In this document: one piece after another, positions 31,506-42,889 of the stretch | Position numbering within the stretch: position 1 is the first letter of the stretch | How the letters are laid out: every line of letters starts with the position of its first letter | Assembly: GCA_950022655.1 (NCBI GenBank) | Contig: OX465589.1 | Location: 26,217,626 to 26,281,625, forward strand | Reading direction: 5' to 3' | Origin: Alentia gelatinosa | Taxonomy: Eukaryota; Annelida; Polychaeta; Phyllodocida; Polynoidae | DNA length: 64,000 bases | Notes under the pieces: model-generated | Told to the model about the DNA's origin: nothing | Database searches by the model: none | The model's input: the letters and a program-made list of their open reading frames with translations, nothing else | Program-made: the position numbers and the translations under genes

Positions 31506-31667
31506 CCTTAGGGGATGAGATGGTTTATGGATGAAACGGATTTGTGAGTGATCGAAAGGAAACACCATGTTTAATCCACGTTTACTTTGTTTTCTGCATG
31601 CGTCCATTGTATATTGTTGGATATGGAGGCGGTCAAGGGTTGAAGTATATAACAGGACCGGGGTGGA

Positions 31668-31683
31668 GGGGGGGGGGGGGGGG
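31668..31683 (+). repeat. Poly-G run
   Basis: Sixteen G in a row, followed by TTGTCAAAAATTGTCAAAAG. Confidence 0.9.
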
Positions 31684-32505
31684 TTGTCAAAAATTGTCAA
31701 AAGTAGATGACGTCACTTATGGACAGCCTCTTATTTGGGAGACCCAACCTGAAATGATTGCTACATGAGATAAGTTATATAGAGTTGAATAAAACTATTT
31801 ATAAAAAGTAAAATCTAACAACGAAAATATGTATTCAGTAGGATTATTAGCAAACCTGCATGCTATATAGGATAACATAATATGGTAAAATGACGATTCA
31901 TCAGGATATCTTTAAATTTGCCCTTGATCTAAAAAGAAACATGCGATTTGACTGACCGTGATTTATAGTACCGGTAGTTTCAATACAATCATTTGATATG
32001 AAATTCCCTGAATGTCTTGGGGTTCATAGAATTAATTAGCATTTTGGCAGTTTTCTACCCGGGTTCTCCACCATATGGACTGAATGGCGTTTATGGTTAT
32101 TATGTGTCTTATTTGGTATAGTGTGATATTAATACCAAGCACCCACACACTGGTGTATGTGTGTGGCTATGTAAAGTCCTGTCAATGTGTAGCAATGGGG
32201 GATGAGCTAGCCTCAGCCTGCCGTATCTGGATTAGTCCTGGGATGTATCACAGTGAGATATCTACTGTATTGTGGATGGTTAACAGCAGTCACTGGAATC
32301 CTGGATTAAGTTGTCACAGCAGCTGGATGTAGGTAGGTTGTAAGTGGTAGAATACTCCTTGACTGTATCAGCCCTTCACAGAAAGATCTGGGGAGAGGCA
32401 CTTGTAGTATAACTCCTTTTATTTGGTACGCAGACAATCACTTCTCACAAACTCAGATAGAAGAACCCTGAACTAGGGCTGCTATTTGCTTATATAGGAA
32501 TTCTC

Positions 32506-32655
32506 AAGGTTGAATACATTACAACATCAAGGCTGAATAAATTACAATGTCAAGGTTGATACACTGTCAAGGTTGAACAAGTTACAATGTCAAGGTTGGT
32601 ACACTGTCAAGGTTGAACAAGTTACAATGTCAAGGTTGGTACACTGTCAAGGTCC
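32506..32655 (+). repeat. 40-bp tandem repeat, about three copies
   Basis: Unit TCAAGGTTGAACAAGTTACA followed by ATGTCAAGGTTGGTACACTG; the core word TCAAGGTTG appears about eight times. Confidence 0.85.
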
Positions 32656-33704
32656 CTGTCCCAAATGCCATGTCCATCCCTGTGGCGCACTGTCCTTGCC
32701 CATTCCAAGGTCAAGGACAGTGGGAGTGCATCCCCCCAACACTGTGTTTGGGAGGCTGATGTGTGTTAGGTCAAGGCCACTGCTGGGTGCTCATGCATAC
32801 TGATGAGTCTGTATGGTCACATCCAGTCACTGTGTCAAGGCCACTGCCAAGTGCCCATGCATTATTGATGAGGGTGGGGATGCCCAGCCTCTCTGTGCAT
32901 TAATGAGGTGAAGGACACTCAACAGCACAGTGCACAGTGGGCCGGCGCCCTGTTCTGTGTCAAGGACACTTGTGTCAGCCCAATACTTTTCACATTGTGG
33001 TTTGTGCATGGACATACTCCAGTGCAACGCATCTGTTGGTGTTGGGTTCGGGATTTATCTGGATAACGAGATTGCGCGCTCATAGCTTTTAAAATCGCTT
33101 TACCGCATATGTTTATAATAAACACTGGAATCTCATCGTAATGATACAAGCTTTACTCATAGCCTTTGATGGAGAATAGGAATATCAAATCAATTCCGAA
33201 GCAAAAACATATACATGTACCTCCGAAGATTTTATATCCCTAGTTAAGAGACCTTGGTCAACAGCAAACACTGGCCTGGTGGGATAAATTACACCAATTG
33301 TGGTAACTCATTAAATCCTGCACCGTAGAAGTTGCATCACACACTGGTCCTGTGCATATCTTTGAAGAAACCCCCTTGAGTGAGTCCGGAACCTATGTAA
33401 ACCGATGTCATACGTTATGCAAGTAAGACCATGGAGCCTAGTGCTTCCTAGGTTAAAGTATTCTAACCAACAGTGAACGAGAACAACGATATTGTTTCAA
33501 ATTTTATATAATAGATTGAACAAATATGAAATGAATAAATTATCTCTTTTCTAGATTTGCACTTATCTCTCATTTGAAATTTCAAGAATGCCGGGAGCCC
33601 TACTTGGTAATCCTACCAGGCATCTTCAGGGCCATTATCATTATATTCTTCTTTTTTTCCCCGAAAATTGTATTTATTCTTGGAACGCAATCAGCCCTAG
33701 AGCA
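32656..33704. other. Gene-free stretch
   Basis: Scattered TCAAGGCCACTGC / TCAAGGACA words continue the preceding repeat to about 32970. Beyond that I see no exon, RNA gene or repeat. Confidence 0.4.
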
Positions 33705-33754
33705 GGGAGCTGTTTCAAAACCATAGACTTAACCCACGTTTTGAAACAGCTCCC
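33705..33754. repeat. 50-bp palindromic unit, copy 2
   Basis: Same arms and same 15-base centre as 13762-13813, 20 kb away. Confidence 0.85.
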
Positions 33755-33837
33755 TGGTTTCAATTTACGCCCAGCATTTGTGGATGTGGCTTATAATTAC
33801 AGAAACGCACACTCATAGAGCGCATTAGAGGTCCCAC

Positions 33838-34013
33838 TTCCTGCCACCAGTAGGCGCAGGTGACTCTGGCATGTGAGAGGCAGACGCCGCACGCCGCCTG
33901 CCCCAGCGTCTTTCAGGTGGGCAGAGCAGACAGCGGCAACCTAGCCACAGTGAGTTAATCGACAGGTGTACTGCCAACCCTGACAGACTGCGCCGGAGAA
34001 TCACAGCATCAAG
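33838..34013 (+). promoter_or_regulatory. Candidate noncoding first exon or promoter-proximal block
   Basis: An isolated GC-rich block in AT-rich surroundings, ending ATCAAG|GTAGGT, a good donor. It has no long frame. It could be a 5' untranslated exon of a plus-strand gene such as the one at 59.6 kb, but the distance is large and nothing links them. Low confidence. Confidence 0.2.
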
Positions 34014-34791
34014 GTAGGTCTAGTTCTACAGCCATGCAGCATGCACATTACTTTGCAGTTGTGATGATCACTCAGTTATGGTGCACATCTTTTCTCACTG
34101 ATCATACTCATATCAATCTTTTTGTCTGAAGATTCTTTAACAGAATTTGGTATTTGACAAACAAATGCAGGGAAAGTATACTTTATTGAACAGTCCTCCT
34201 ATAGAAATGTCGGTAATTATAATCTGCTTGCAGGGTATTATTTCTTATAGGAGATTTCCATAATGGTTTTGTGGTGTTCCTTCCAACCTCTCCGTTAGAC
34301 CAGTGCAATTCACATGTATAGTTTCTTTTGATTGTTTTGTGACAGTAGTTCATGTACGGAGAGACAAACACGCAACTTTTACGATACAATCAATCAATTC
34401 AATTTTCACGTGAAGCAATCTGTGAAGCATCCCCCTCTGATCGATTCTCTAATACCATTCCCACATAAAGGACGCGTCTAGTTATAGGGCAAGGTGGCAG
34501 TACTATTATATGACACGTGGTGCTAGAATTCAAAAGGGCATCACATGTAGGTCTGATCAGGGCATGAGGCATTGTCTTGGGAGAAGGAGGGACAGGTACA
34601 GGGACGGGTTATTTACCTCTCCTTACGTTCCAAGCATTGGCCGAAATGAGGATTAATGGGAAAGAGACAGATGGAATTGTTAGGTCCGTAATAGAATCCT
34701 GCAACAAACCTTCTTTGTAGCAAACACAGCAGTTCCTGACGGCATTATAGTGTTTGAATAGTTTATTTGGTACAGGACTTGACAAACGACA

Positions 34792-35106
34792 CCAGGGACC
34801 TGTTTCACTAGCTCTGTGACATGTGTAGATGGCGTCTAGATGGTGTGTCCAGTTTCATAAGAACTAGACATTAGACTTCGTGTTGTCCGTTCTTGCTTGC
34901 ACTGTTGGTGCCGCTTTTCATGTCTGTCTAACACTTTTGTCATGAAACTAGTGAAACAGGTCCATGAAGTGTAGATTTGTCTAATTCTTATGTTTGGGGT
35001 CTGTCTTTACCTAAGGACAGCTACTTGTGTTGTCACGAAACTAGACAACCCCAATGTCTGTATAGTGTCACAGACATGTCACGAAACTAGTGAAACAGGT
35101 CCCTGG
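34792..35106. mobile_element. CCAGGGACCTGTTTCAC MITE, copy 1
   Basis: A 315-bp element with inverted ends CCAGGGACCTGTTTCACTAG and CTAGTGAAACAGGTCCCTGG. An extra internal copy of the terminal word (ACTAGTGAAACAGGTCC) lies near 34950. There is no coding capacity. An inverted copy lies at 40108-40397. Confidence 0.85.
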
Positions 35107-35536
35107 GAGGTGTTTAACAGTAGTGACTATCATTGATAGTGACCATCTCCGTTTCCTAGACGAATTATCATAGCTACGCATGTATGGCACAGCTATATCC
35201 AAATAAGTGTTAGACCAGCAGTGATCGTTCCAGCCTAACAGGTATATGCAACACCTTCTTTCTATTTTAGAAGGAGTTTATTCATTTTCTGATTGGTATA
35301 CCTCAAGATGTCCTTGTTTGATAAGATGATGGTTGACTAAAGTTGAGTTTTTTTTCATATTTTTTTCTACTTCCTTTTCCCCCCTCGAATAACATATGTA
35401 CATAACATGAAACAAGGTGACAAGACAGTTTTACATTACATTACAATACAAGCTGTCAAGGATCCACTAGTACCATTTAGAGTTTTCCTGTCAGATTATC
35501 TTTTTAAAATGGAAATTGATTAACAGACTCATGACA

Positions 35537-35880
35537 CATGGCACCCTCCTAGAAGAGATCTGACAATCTACTTCCTGAGTCTGATTGTATATCTGCACCG
35601 ACCTGCCTTTTTGTGGATTCACATTATACATTGGTTTAAAGCTGAAAAAGAAACAGCTGGACAGTCTGTGAAGCTCCTTTAACAGTTCCCATATTCTCTC
35701 TCAACTTGTGATATATGAGTTGTTTGGCTTTTTAAACTTTTGACAGTTGCCTAGTTTTGAATCTGAAATGTTAGCTGCTCTTGCCTGTCTTTAGTGGATA
35801 CCCCGGGGACCAGCTTTGGGTCGGGGCAGAGATTAGTTAGCGCTAGCACCACGAAAGATCTACTCGGAGGGTGGACACAT
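35537..35880. mobile_element. CACCCTC-ended MITE, copy 1
   Basis: The left end (CACCCTCCTAGAAGAGATCT...TCTGCACCGACC) is the imperfect inverse of the right end (GGTCGGGGCAGAGATTAG...AGATCTACTCGGAGGGTG). The interior word TGAAAAAGAAACAGCTGGA is shared with the copy at 38445-39066. Confidence 0.65.
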
Positions 35881-36440
35881 AGAGTCTTGAAAGGTTGAGC
35901 ATCGTCCATCTAGTCCAAAGTTGTCATGAAATGAACCACCGGCCAATTCCTCTAGAATCAGGGTATTAACATCAAATCGCATCGTTTCATATTTCCCCCC
36001 TTAAGTTGGCATTGACAATAGCCAACTATGACTTCCATTATTACATACATTTTCACAAGATTCTCTTCAAGACGCAATCCCACTTTTAAATTTTATGTAG
36101 CTCGTTTTCAGCCTCACACTTATGATGTTCCATTTTCAACTCATGTTAGCAGAGATGTCAGTTTTCAATTTTTCCGTGGAAATCCACGTTTTTCATAGTC
36201 AGTCTATTCAATTGCTTTTCCTTACGTCAAACAAAGATAATCTTGATTTAGCCTCATTTACTCCAATAAGACAGTGGTTTGGACTTCCAAACAGACCCTC
36301 AGCCCCACGCCATGGCCGACAAGGACATATTATCCAAGTTTTTCCGGTATCTCTAAGGCAGAAAAAAAATCCATATGAAAAATATTTCCACTTTTTTCCT
36401 TGACCTCAACTGACATCCCTGTGTTAGATCTGTACTCCAC

Positions 36441-38225
36441 TCATAGATTTTTCTCATGAAACAATCTTTGTTTGTAGATGTAGAATTTTACAGTGGTCAA
36501 TATGAAGTTGAGGAGAGGGGGTTCTCTACTTCTCGATGTATTCCCTACTAATGATATTCTATCATCTAGACTTATGTTTATTATGGCTGCTGTAGCCAAC
36601 CGATTATTAGCCAAGTGCTAGAAGCTATTAACTTTTTGACAATTGAAAAAGAATTGCTTTAGGGTGTCATCCTCATTACAGTACTCACATGAAGGGGAGT
36701 CACTAAATCTGTAACATATAGATAATACTATTTATCACTTTTTATTGGAATGGTTAGTATCTAATTAACCTTGTAGCTTTAAAAGTTGTTTTATATATTT
36801 CCTCTGATTCTTCTTCCCCACAAATGTTATTTTGTTCTGTACATTTTCTTTGACAAGATGGTTGCAACAAAAACTTGTAATCAACCTAACTCTATGAGTT
36901 CATAATATTAATTATTTCATCCTATCTGATATGAATCAATATGACTTGCTCATTGTTTATTAAATGTTGGGTATTGGGTAACATGTATATTGTATATGGT
37001 CATATTGGGTAACATATATCCAGGGAATACATCTTTCAACAACGTACATGACATCGAGATAAGTCCCCTTTACATTATATTTTTCTTTGATGTCTTCTAT
37101 AGACATAACTCCATTACCTCCTAAACTTTCTTGCATTTTTACGATACGTGGCCTTTTCCAGGCCGAATTAAACAAGTTCCTTCCCTTTAATAAATTCTTT
37201 GAATGAAACAATTATTCCACATACGTTCATAACAACACCCTATATTGTTGCAAAGAGCGGGCATGAAACTCTTGTACCATATATTTGCCATATCATGATA
37301 GAACCATGAGGTTTGTTGCCTAATCTTCACTTTTGTTCAGCAAGGAAGAATTTATAAAGAGATATGGCAAAGTCCAGGATTGAAAGTCATCAACACAGAG
37401 TCGTTTAACCCACTTAATTCTATAAGCTCTGTAACTTCTTTAACATTCATCAATTTTAATCCTCTAGAAATATCTCTATATAGCATCTTAGATTACATCT
37501 TGTTTGGTTTTCCATTCCATAGAAATTTATCTATCATCTGATTTATTTCTTTAAATACTCTATTTGGATTACATAGTCCATTCATTGTATATAGGAGCTT
37601 AGGAATGATTGATGAGTTGATAACCGTGATTTTCCCCTTCAAGGACAATTGTCTTTTGTTTCACTTATTGCAACAAGTTTTTGCACATCTATGCAGTTTT
37701 TCTTTTAAATTCATTTCAGAGTTTAGCATATCAGATTTTCCAGTATCTATAATAATTCCTATTGGACAAAAGGAGCTAGTAACCTTGAAGGGTTTGTCAT
37801 GAAGTTCATCATGAAGGGAACCCTGAGGGAGCCGACCTAGAGGCACCAGGCAGGATTTTTCGTAATTTATTTTCAATCCCGCATATTTTCTGAATCTTTG
37901 AAGGAGATCTAACAGGAAGTTTAAGGATTGAGGATTTTTTAAAGGAAGATAATGACATCATTTGCAAATAATGAGGTTTTAATTGCTCTATGTATTAGCC
38001 AAAATGTCCACAACTAAGTTAAACAAATATGGTGAAATGCAGCATCCTTGCCTGGGGCCTCTTTTCGGGTGGAGCCATTTAGAGATGTATCCATTGTTAA
38101 TGGTACATAATTCTAAACCCGAATACAATAGTTCTATCCAGCTAATATATTCTTCTCCAACTCCAAACAATCTCAAGTATTCCCACAAAGCGGACCATTC
38201 CGCTGAGTCGATATAGATGCAACAC
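36441..38225 (-). pseudogene. L1/Tx1-like LINE, 5'-truncated ORF2 3' half, mutated
   Basis: Read on the minus strand from 38225 down. The reverse transcriptase begins at YIDSAEW, where homology breaks. The palm block GPRQGCCISPYLFNLV follows. The catalytic box reads LFANDVIIFL, with Asn in place of the first Asp of the usual DD. A frameshift comes directly after it. The thumb/connection region ends FLWNGKPNK, then comes ENGV-SIEDIKEKYNV, and then the C-terminal CEYCNEDDTLKQF zinc knuckle, followed by an in-frame TAG where the family has Trp. It ends at FYIYKQRLFHEKNL and a stop at 36441-36443. At least one frameshift and one nonsense change make it dead. Family assigned from motif order. Confidence 0.85.
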
Positions 38226-38444
38226 CTTGTCTATGAGACAACTCCCATGTAACAAAACATAAGAGAAGTGTATAGTAAAATAATGGATACGTTTTGAGGA
38301 TCTTAGTGTGTTTCTTTGTCCGGGGCTATGCCGAGTTCCATATTAGGGTCCAGCAAGAGAGGAGGGAGAGCTCTTCGCACGGGAAACACTCCATGCATAT
38401 TCTCTGTAACTGACAGAAATTAAAACTGCTGTGAGAGTGGTTCA

Positions 38445-39066
38445 CTGGAAACCACACTCTCCCAGCAGATATCCTGCGCTCTACTTCCTGTGGTCGCTTT
38501 GTATCTCTGCCCCAACCTGCCTGTTTGGGCTCAAATCTGGCCCATACGCCAGTTTTTCAATTATCCTAAATTATGAGAGATTTGCAGGGTATTTTGTGTT
38601 CTACATGTAAATAGAGATGCACATATTCATATGGTAAATAAAATACTCTAATTTCTATCATTATTTATGTCAAACCAGACACAGCCTCTGGGATTACTTT
38701 CTACAGTGGAAAGCACCTCATGTGTTACAGGGCTTTGTTTTGTCAACAATGCCATGTGCTCCTCTGAAGGAGCAGTCTAATCAACTGTGAATTCCCATTA
38801 TAAAATGGTTTAAGTCTGAAAAAGAAACAGGTGGATTGTCTGTGAAGTTCCTTTAACAATTCCCATATTTCCATACTCATGATATGTGGGTTGTTTGACT
38901 TGTATAACTTTTGACAGCTGCCTTGTTTTGAATCTGAAATCTTGGCTGGTTCCCGCTGTACTTACTGGATACCCTGAGAACCAGCGTATGACGTCACTGG
39001 GTTGGGGCAGAGATTAAGCCAGCGCTAGCGCCACGAAAGATCTGGGGGGAGAGTGTGGAAACCAAA
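38445..39066. mobile_element. MITE, copy 2 (related to 35537-35880)
   Basis: Left TGGAAACCACACTCTCCCAG is the inverse of right GAGAGTGTGGAAACCA. The arms continue with TCTCTGCCCCAACC / GGTTGGGGCAGAGA. The interior shares TGAAAAAGAAACAGGTGGA with copy 1 and has about 280 bp of extra sequence. Confidence 0.7.
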
Positions 39067-39138
39067 GTTGTCATAACTGGTACCGAAATCCACAACTCTC
39101 CGACTGTTGTGAGGCAGTTGACATTTCAGTGAGTGTTT

Positions 39139-39545
39139 TTTAGAGCGTGTTTGCACGTGCTAAATACATCATCTAGAGGTTAGAGTCAGGGTTAGAGTAG
39201 TCACATTGAACTTTCAGTGTGCTTCCAGAAAACTATCCCTTTACTATCTGTGTGCTATTCACTGTGCTATTGAGAAGAGAGCATGGTGCCAGTGTCTCAG
39301 GGTCTTAGAGGTGTACCCAGCTGACCATGACCAATCACTCAAGACCGAAATACCTCATGACCCACTGTTGCTTGATCTGTTTCGATCCTAGATAGGCAGT
39401 TGAAGAAATGGCAAGTTGACTGGGTGCAAGTGTAGAGAAGGATCCGTATACCTAATCTAACCCAAAACTTTCAATTGTTATTCATTTATAATTGCACGCT
39501 CATTCATCAATGATGAATATACTATTAGCTCCTAGTTTAGAAGTT
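39139..39545 (+). repeat. 400-bp dispersed repeat, copy A
   Basis: It begins TTTTAGAGCGTGTTTGCACG and passes through GCTGACCATGACCAATCACT. It ends TTTATAATTGCACGCTCATT and then TAGCTCCTAG. The word GAGCGTGC at the start is inverted (GCACGCTC) near the end. Copies: 41281, 53688, 57087 (plus); 40909, 52866 (inverted). Confidence 0.85.
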
Positions 39546-40107
39546 ATACCCCATATACGATAGTTAAGTATGGGTGGGTCTATCAATGTAGCCAGGTGTG
39601 TGGGTGGGTGGGAGGGTGTTGGTGTAGGAAGGTGACTACCGGGATCATCAGGAATGGAGGACAACCGTTTGACAACCTTCAGTTGTGGATTTTCGCACCA
39701 AAGCCTGATAACTCTACGGTTGCAGTTGTCAATGGGTTGTAATCTCTGAAGGGATAATCTTTAAATTCTCAACTGTTTCACATTGAACACATAATAGTTA
39801 TTAGGCTGATGATAGCGGTACCAGTTATGACGACTTTTGGTGTTCGGTGGTTCTTTAAAGCCGAGGACACACCAAGCGAGATACGCAGCGATCACCAGAA
39901 TCGCCAACAGAAAGATAATTGCATGTATGTGAGCTATTCATATTTCACCTGATTATTGCTACTGAGACGCTAAATCATCGGTGAGAGAGAGAGTCATTAC
40001 TACGAAATTTAATCGTATATCCAGGGATATGGGGTAATGACTATGAAATGAAATCGTATATATACACGCCATTTTTTGACGATTCTGGAGATCGTTGACG
40101 TTTCTCG

Positions 40108-40397
40108 CCAGGGACCTGTTTCACTAGTTTCGTGACATGTCTGTGACACCATACAGACATTGGGGTTATCTAGTTTCGTGACAACACAAGTAGCTGCCCT
40201 TAGGAAAAGATAAACCTCAGACATAAGAATTAGACAAATCTACACATCATGGACCTGTTTCATTAGTTTCGTGACAAAAGTGGCACCAACAGTGCAAGCA
40301 AGAACGGACAAAACGAATTCTAATGTCTAGTTCTTATGAAACCGGACAAACCGGACACGCCATCTAGACATGTCACGAAACTAGTGATCATGGTCCT
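40108..40397. mobile_element. CCAGGGACCTGTTTCAC MITE, copy 2 (inverted)
   Basis: CCAGGGACCTGTTTCACTAG at the left; the right end has decayed (CTAGTGATCATGGTCCTG). The interior is the reverse complement of 34792-35106. Confidence 0.82.
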
Positions 40398-40908
40398 GAC
40401 AAGCTTGTCACAGCCTTTGGTGATAACTCCTTGTCACTTCTATGACGACCCTTGATTGTTTCGACGTTCAGTGCGGCTCTGTGGTTCAGAGCTCAGTCAG
40501 GCCGTGGCTTCGTCAAACACTGCACAGCAGACATTCACTACAATGCAACTCCATGTTTTCACTCTTTAAATGTGAACTCAGGATATGCTTGCAAGGCTCC
40601 TTGGACAAAGTAGCTATAGGTTATTGAAATAGCGAGTCTGAGCTGTTTAAATGTGCAAATGATAATTTGTATACATTAAAGTTAGGTATATTATGCCCAT
40701 GCCCATGCCCGCTAATATACATGTATTATCATGCAGCTCCTTGTGGTGTTTCTCTGTTATGCAAAACAATATGACGGTGAAATACCGTAGAATGGGATGC
40801 AATGGCTGTACATCCTCTGGGAACTATATGAACGGGTATCATAGATGTCTTATGCCCGGCGTCCCCTGAGCTCCCGATGCGCTCCAGTATGCCTAACGAT
40901 GCACCTCC

Positions 40909-41137
40909 CAACTAGGAGCAAACAGTATGTTCATCACTGATGAATGAGCGTGCAATTTCAAATGAAAGTTTGAGTTACATTTAGTGTATGGGTAGTTTTC
41001 TGTAACCCACTTGCACTCATTCAACTTGCCAATTTCTGCCTGAGTCTAGGATCTAAACATATCAAGCACCAAGGGGTCAATGAGGTAATTTGGTCTTGAG
41101 TGATTGGTCAGGGTCAGCTGGCCACACCTAAGACCCT
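40909..41137 (-). repeat. 400-bp dispersed repeat, copy E, truncated and inverted
   Basis: It starts AACTAGGAGCAAACAGTATG, the inverse of the family's 3' end, and stops after CACACCTAAGACCCTG, so it lacks about 150 bp of the family's 5' end. Confidence 0.8.
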
Positions 41138-41280
41138 GCGATATCTTGGCAAAAGATTCTTCCTAACCTTGCGGCGTTTCCTGAATTATATCGTGTTATA
41201 TATTTGAAAATAAAAATACTACCTCAAGATCTACATCGATATACATGTTACATCGTGAGGTGCATCGGGACCGTGATCAC

Positions 41281-41680
41281 CTTTTTAGAGCGTGCTTGTA
41301 CGCGCTATATACGTTGCCTATAAAAGGTTAGAACGGTCACATACACTTTCAGCGTGCTGAGAAACTATCCCTTCACTATCTGCGTGCTATTCGCTGTTCT
41401 ATTCGGTAAGGAGCAGGGTAACTGTGTCTCAGTGTGTTGGAAGTGTGTTCAGCTGACCATGAACAATCACTCGAGACCGAAATACCTCATTGACCGACTG
41501 TTGCTTGAAATGCGTTAATCCTAGACTTAGGCAGTTAGTGAAATGGTTAGTTGACTGGGTTCAAGTGGGTTACAGAAAACGATCCATAGATTAAATGTAA
41601 CCCAAAACATTTAATTCTTATTCATTTATAATTGCACGCTCATTCATCAATGCTGAACATTCTATTTGCTTCTAGTCTTT
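41281..41680 (+). repeat. 400-bp dispersed repeat, copy B
   Basis: From CTTTTTAGAGCGTGCTTGTA to TTGCACGCTCATTCATCAAT and the CTATTTGCTTCTAG end. It is full length relative to copy A. Confidence 0.85.
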
Positions 41681-42629
41681 TACCGTATACCATTACGATG
41701 CGTGGCTAAGTGGCTTGTCGAGACATCTGTCTACGATATGGACCTTCCCGATGAGTCTACAATTTTGACATTTTTGTATCGGAACCCGTTCAGTGTATAG
41801 TAATAGGTGGACGCCAGGCCTTACGCTCATGCATTCAGTCATCCAATGATAAAACATCTGTTGCCAGGTTTCGTAGCCTAGGAGATATGCCGCAATCAAG
41901 GCCACAGGAAAAAGGCGTATTTGAAGAGGGAGGGACGTCATTTAGATCGTTTAGCTTGCATTGCGGACCCGGTAGAGACCTCCAGGAGATTTCCGTTTAC
42001 AATCATCTGAAAGACGTCACTGGCATCCTTGAGATCAAATAATCTGGAGGTTATTCTGAACCTATTGTTTTAATTGAATAAATACCTAATATAATTATCT
42101 CGATATCCTGAGAACAAAGACTAGACTAGTTGAATGACTTGACAGATTGCTGATGTTACAATAGGGGTACTTACCCTTATTTCAAAGTTTTATACATTTT
42201 AGGTAAACGAACTAATTTGGTCGTATGGTTTACATTTTGAAATTAGATTCCGATGTTAGTGATTAACATGAGCTGGGCAACCAAAGTGCACTTGTATCCA
42301 CATTGTTATATGCCTGAAAATGAATAAAATATCACTGAGAATAAGCAAGGAATCGATGAGCCATCCCGTCGTGTATAGACGTATGTGTTACGGGCTCCAT
42401 TACATTTTTCCTAAATGATTAAATCTGCGTTTCCTGATTGAATTCTAGTCTTAAGATCCTATGACTAGGTATAACAGCTTACTAAGGACTTAAGAAATGG
42501 TATGCTCAATGTTAATGAATACGCATGGAATTGAATCAAAAGTTCAACGTTTTGTCGAGCCCTAGGATAAATTGTCGTACGTGTATCGTACTTGACAAGA
42601 ATAATAGAGTTTTAACTGATAAGTGAATC

Positions 42630-42830
42630 TATAGGCCCATTTCCATTGGCCGACAAACACGGTGTAGATTTTTTGTGTTCACCTTATAGCCTATTTACAT
42701 TGGTCATCACCGATACACAGTCAGGAACCCCCGACGGACCTTAGCACTGCTGACACAAAATGGAAATAGGCTATAGGAGAACACAGGAAATATACACAGT
42801 GTTTGTCGGCCAATCGAAAAAGGCCTTATA
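42630..42830. mobile_element. TA-flanked MITE with nested inverted repeats
   Basis: Ends TAGGCCCATTTCCATTGGCC (then GACAAACAC) and GTGTTTGTCGGCCAATCGAA (then AAAGGCCTTA) are inverses, flanked by TA. Inside, a second inverted pair (TATAGCCTATTTACA / AAATAGGCTATA) repeats part of the ends. Confidence 0.75.
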
Positions 42831-42889
42831 TTGCACCGTCTCAACTCATGTTATTGTCTTAAACATCTGGGAGTATGACATTTGTCTAA

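Noticed and set aside
31032..31700. 222-codon minus-strand frame
   Set aside because: Built from a 12-bp tandem repeat whose period keeps the frame open; no splice or start context.
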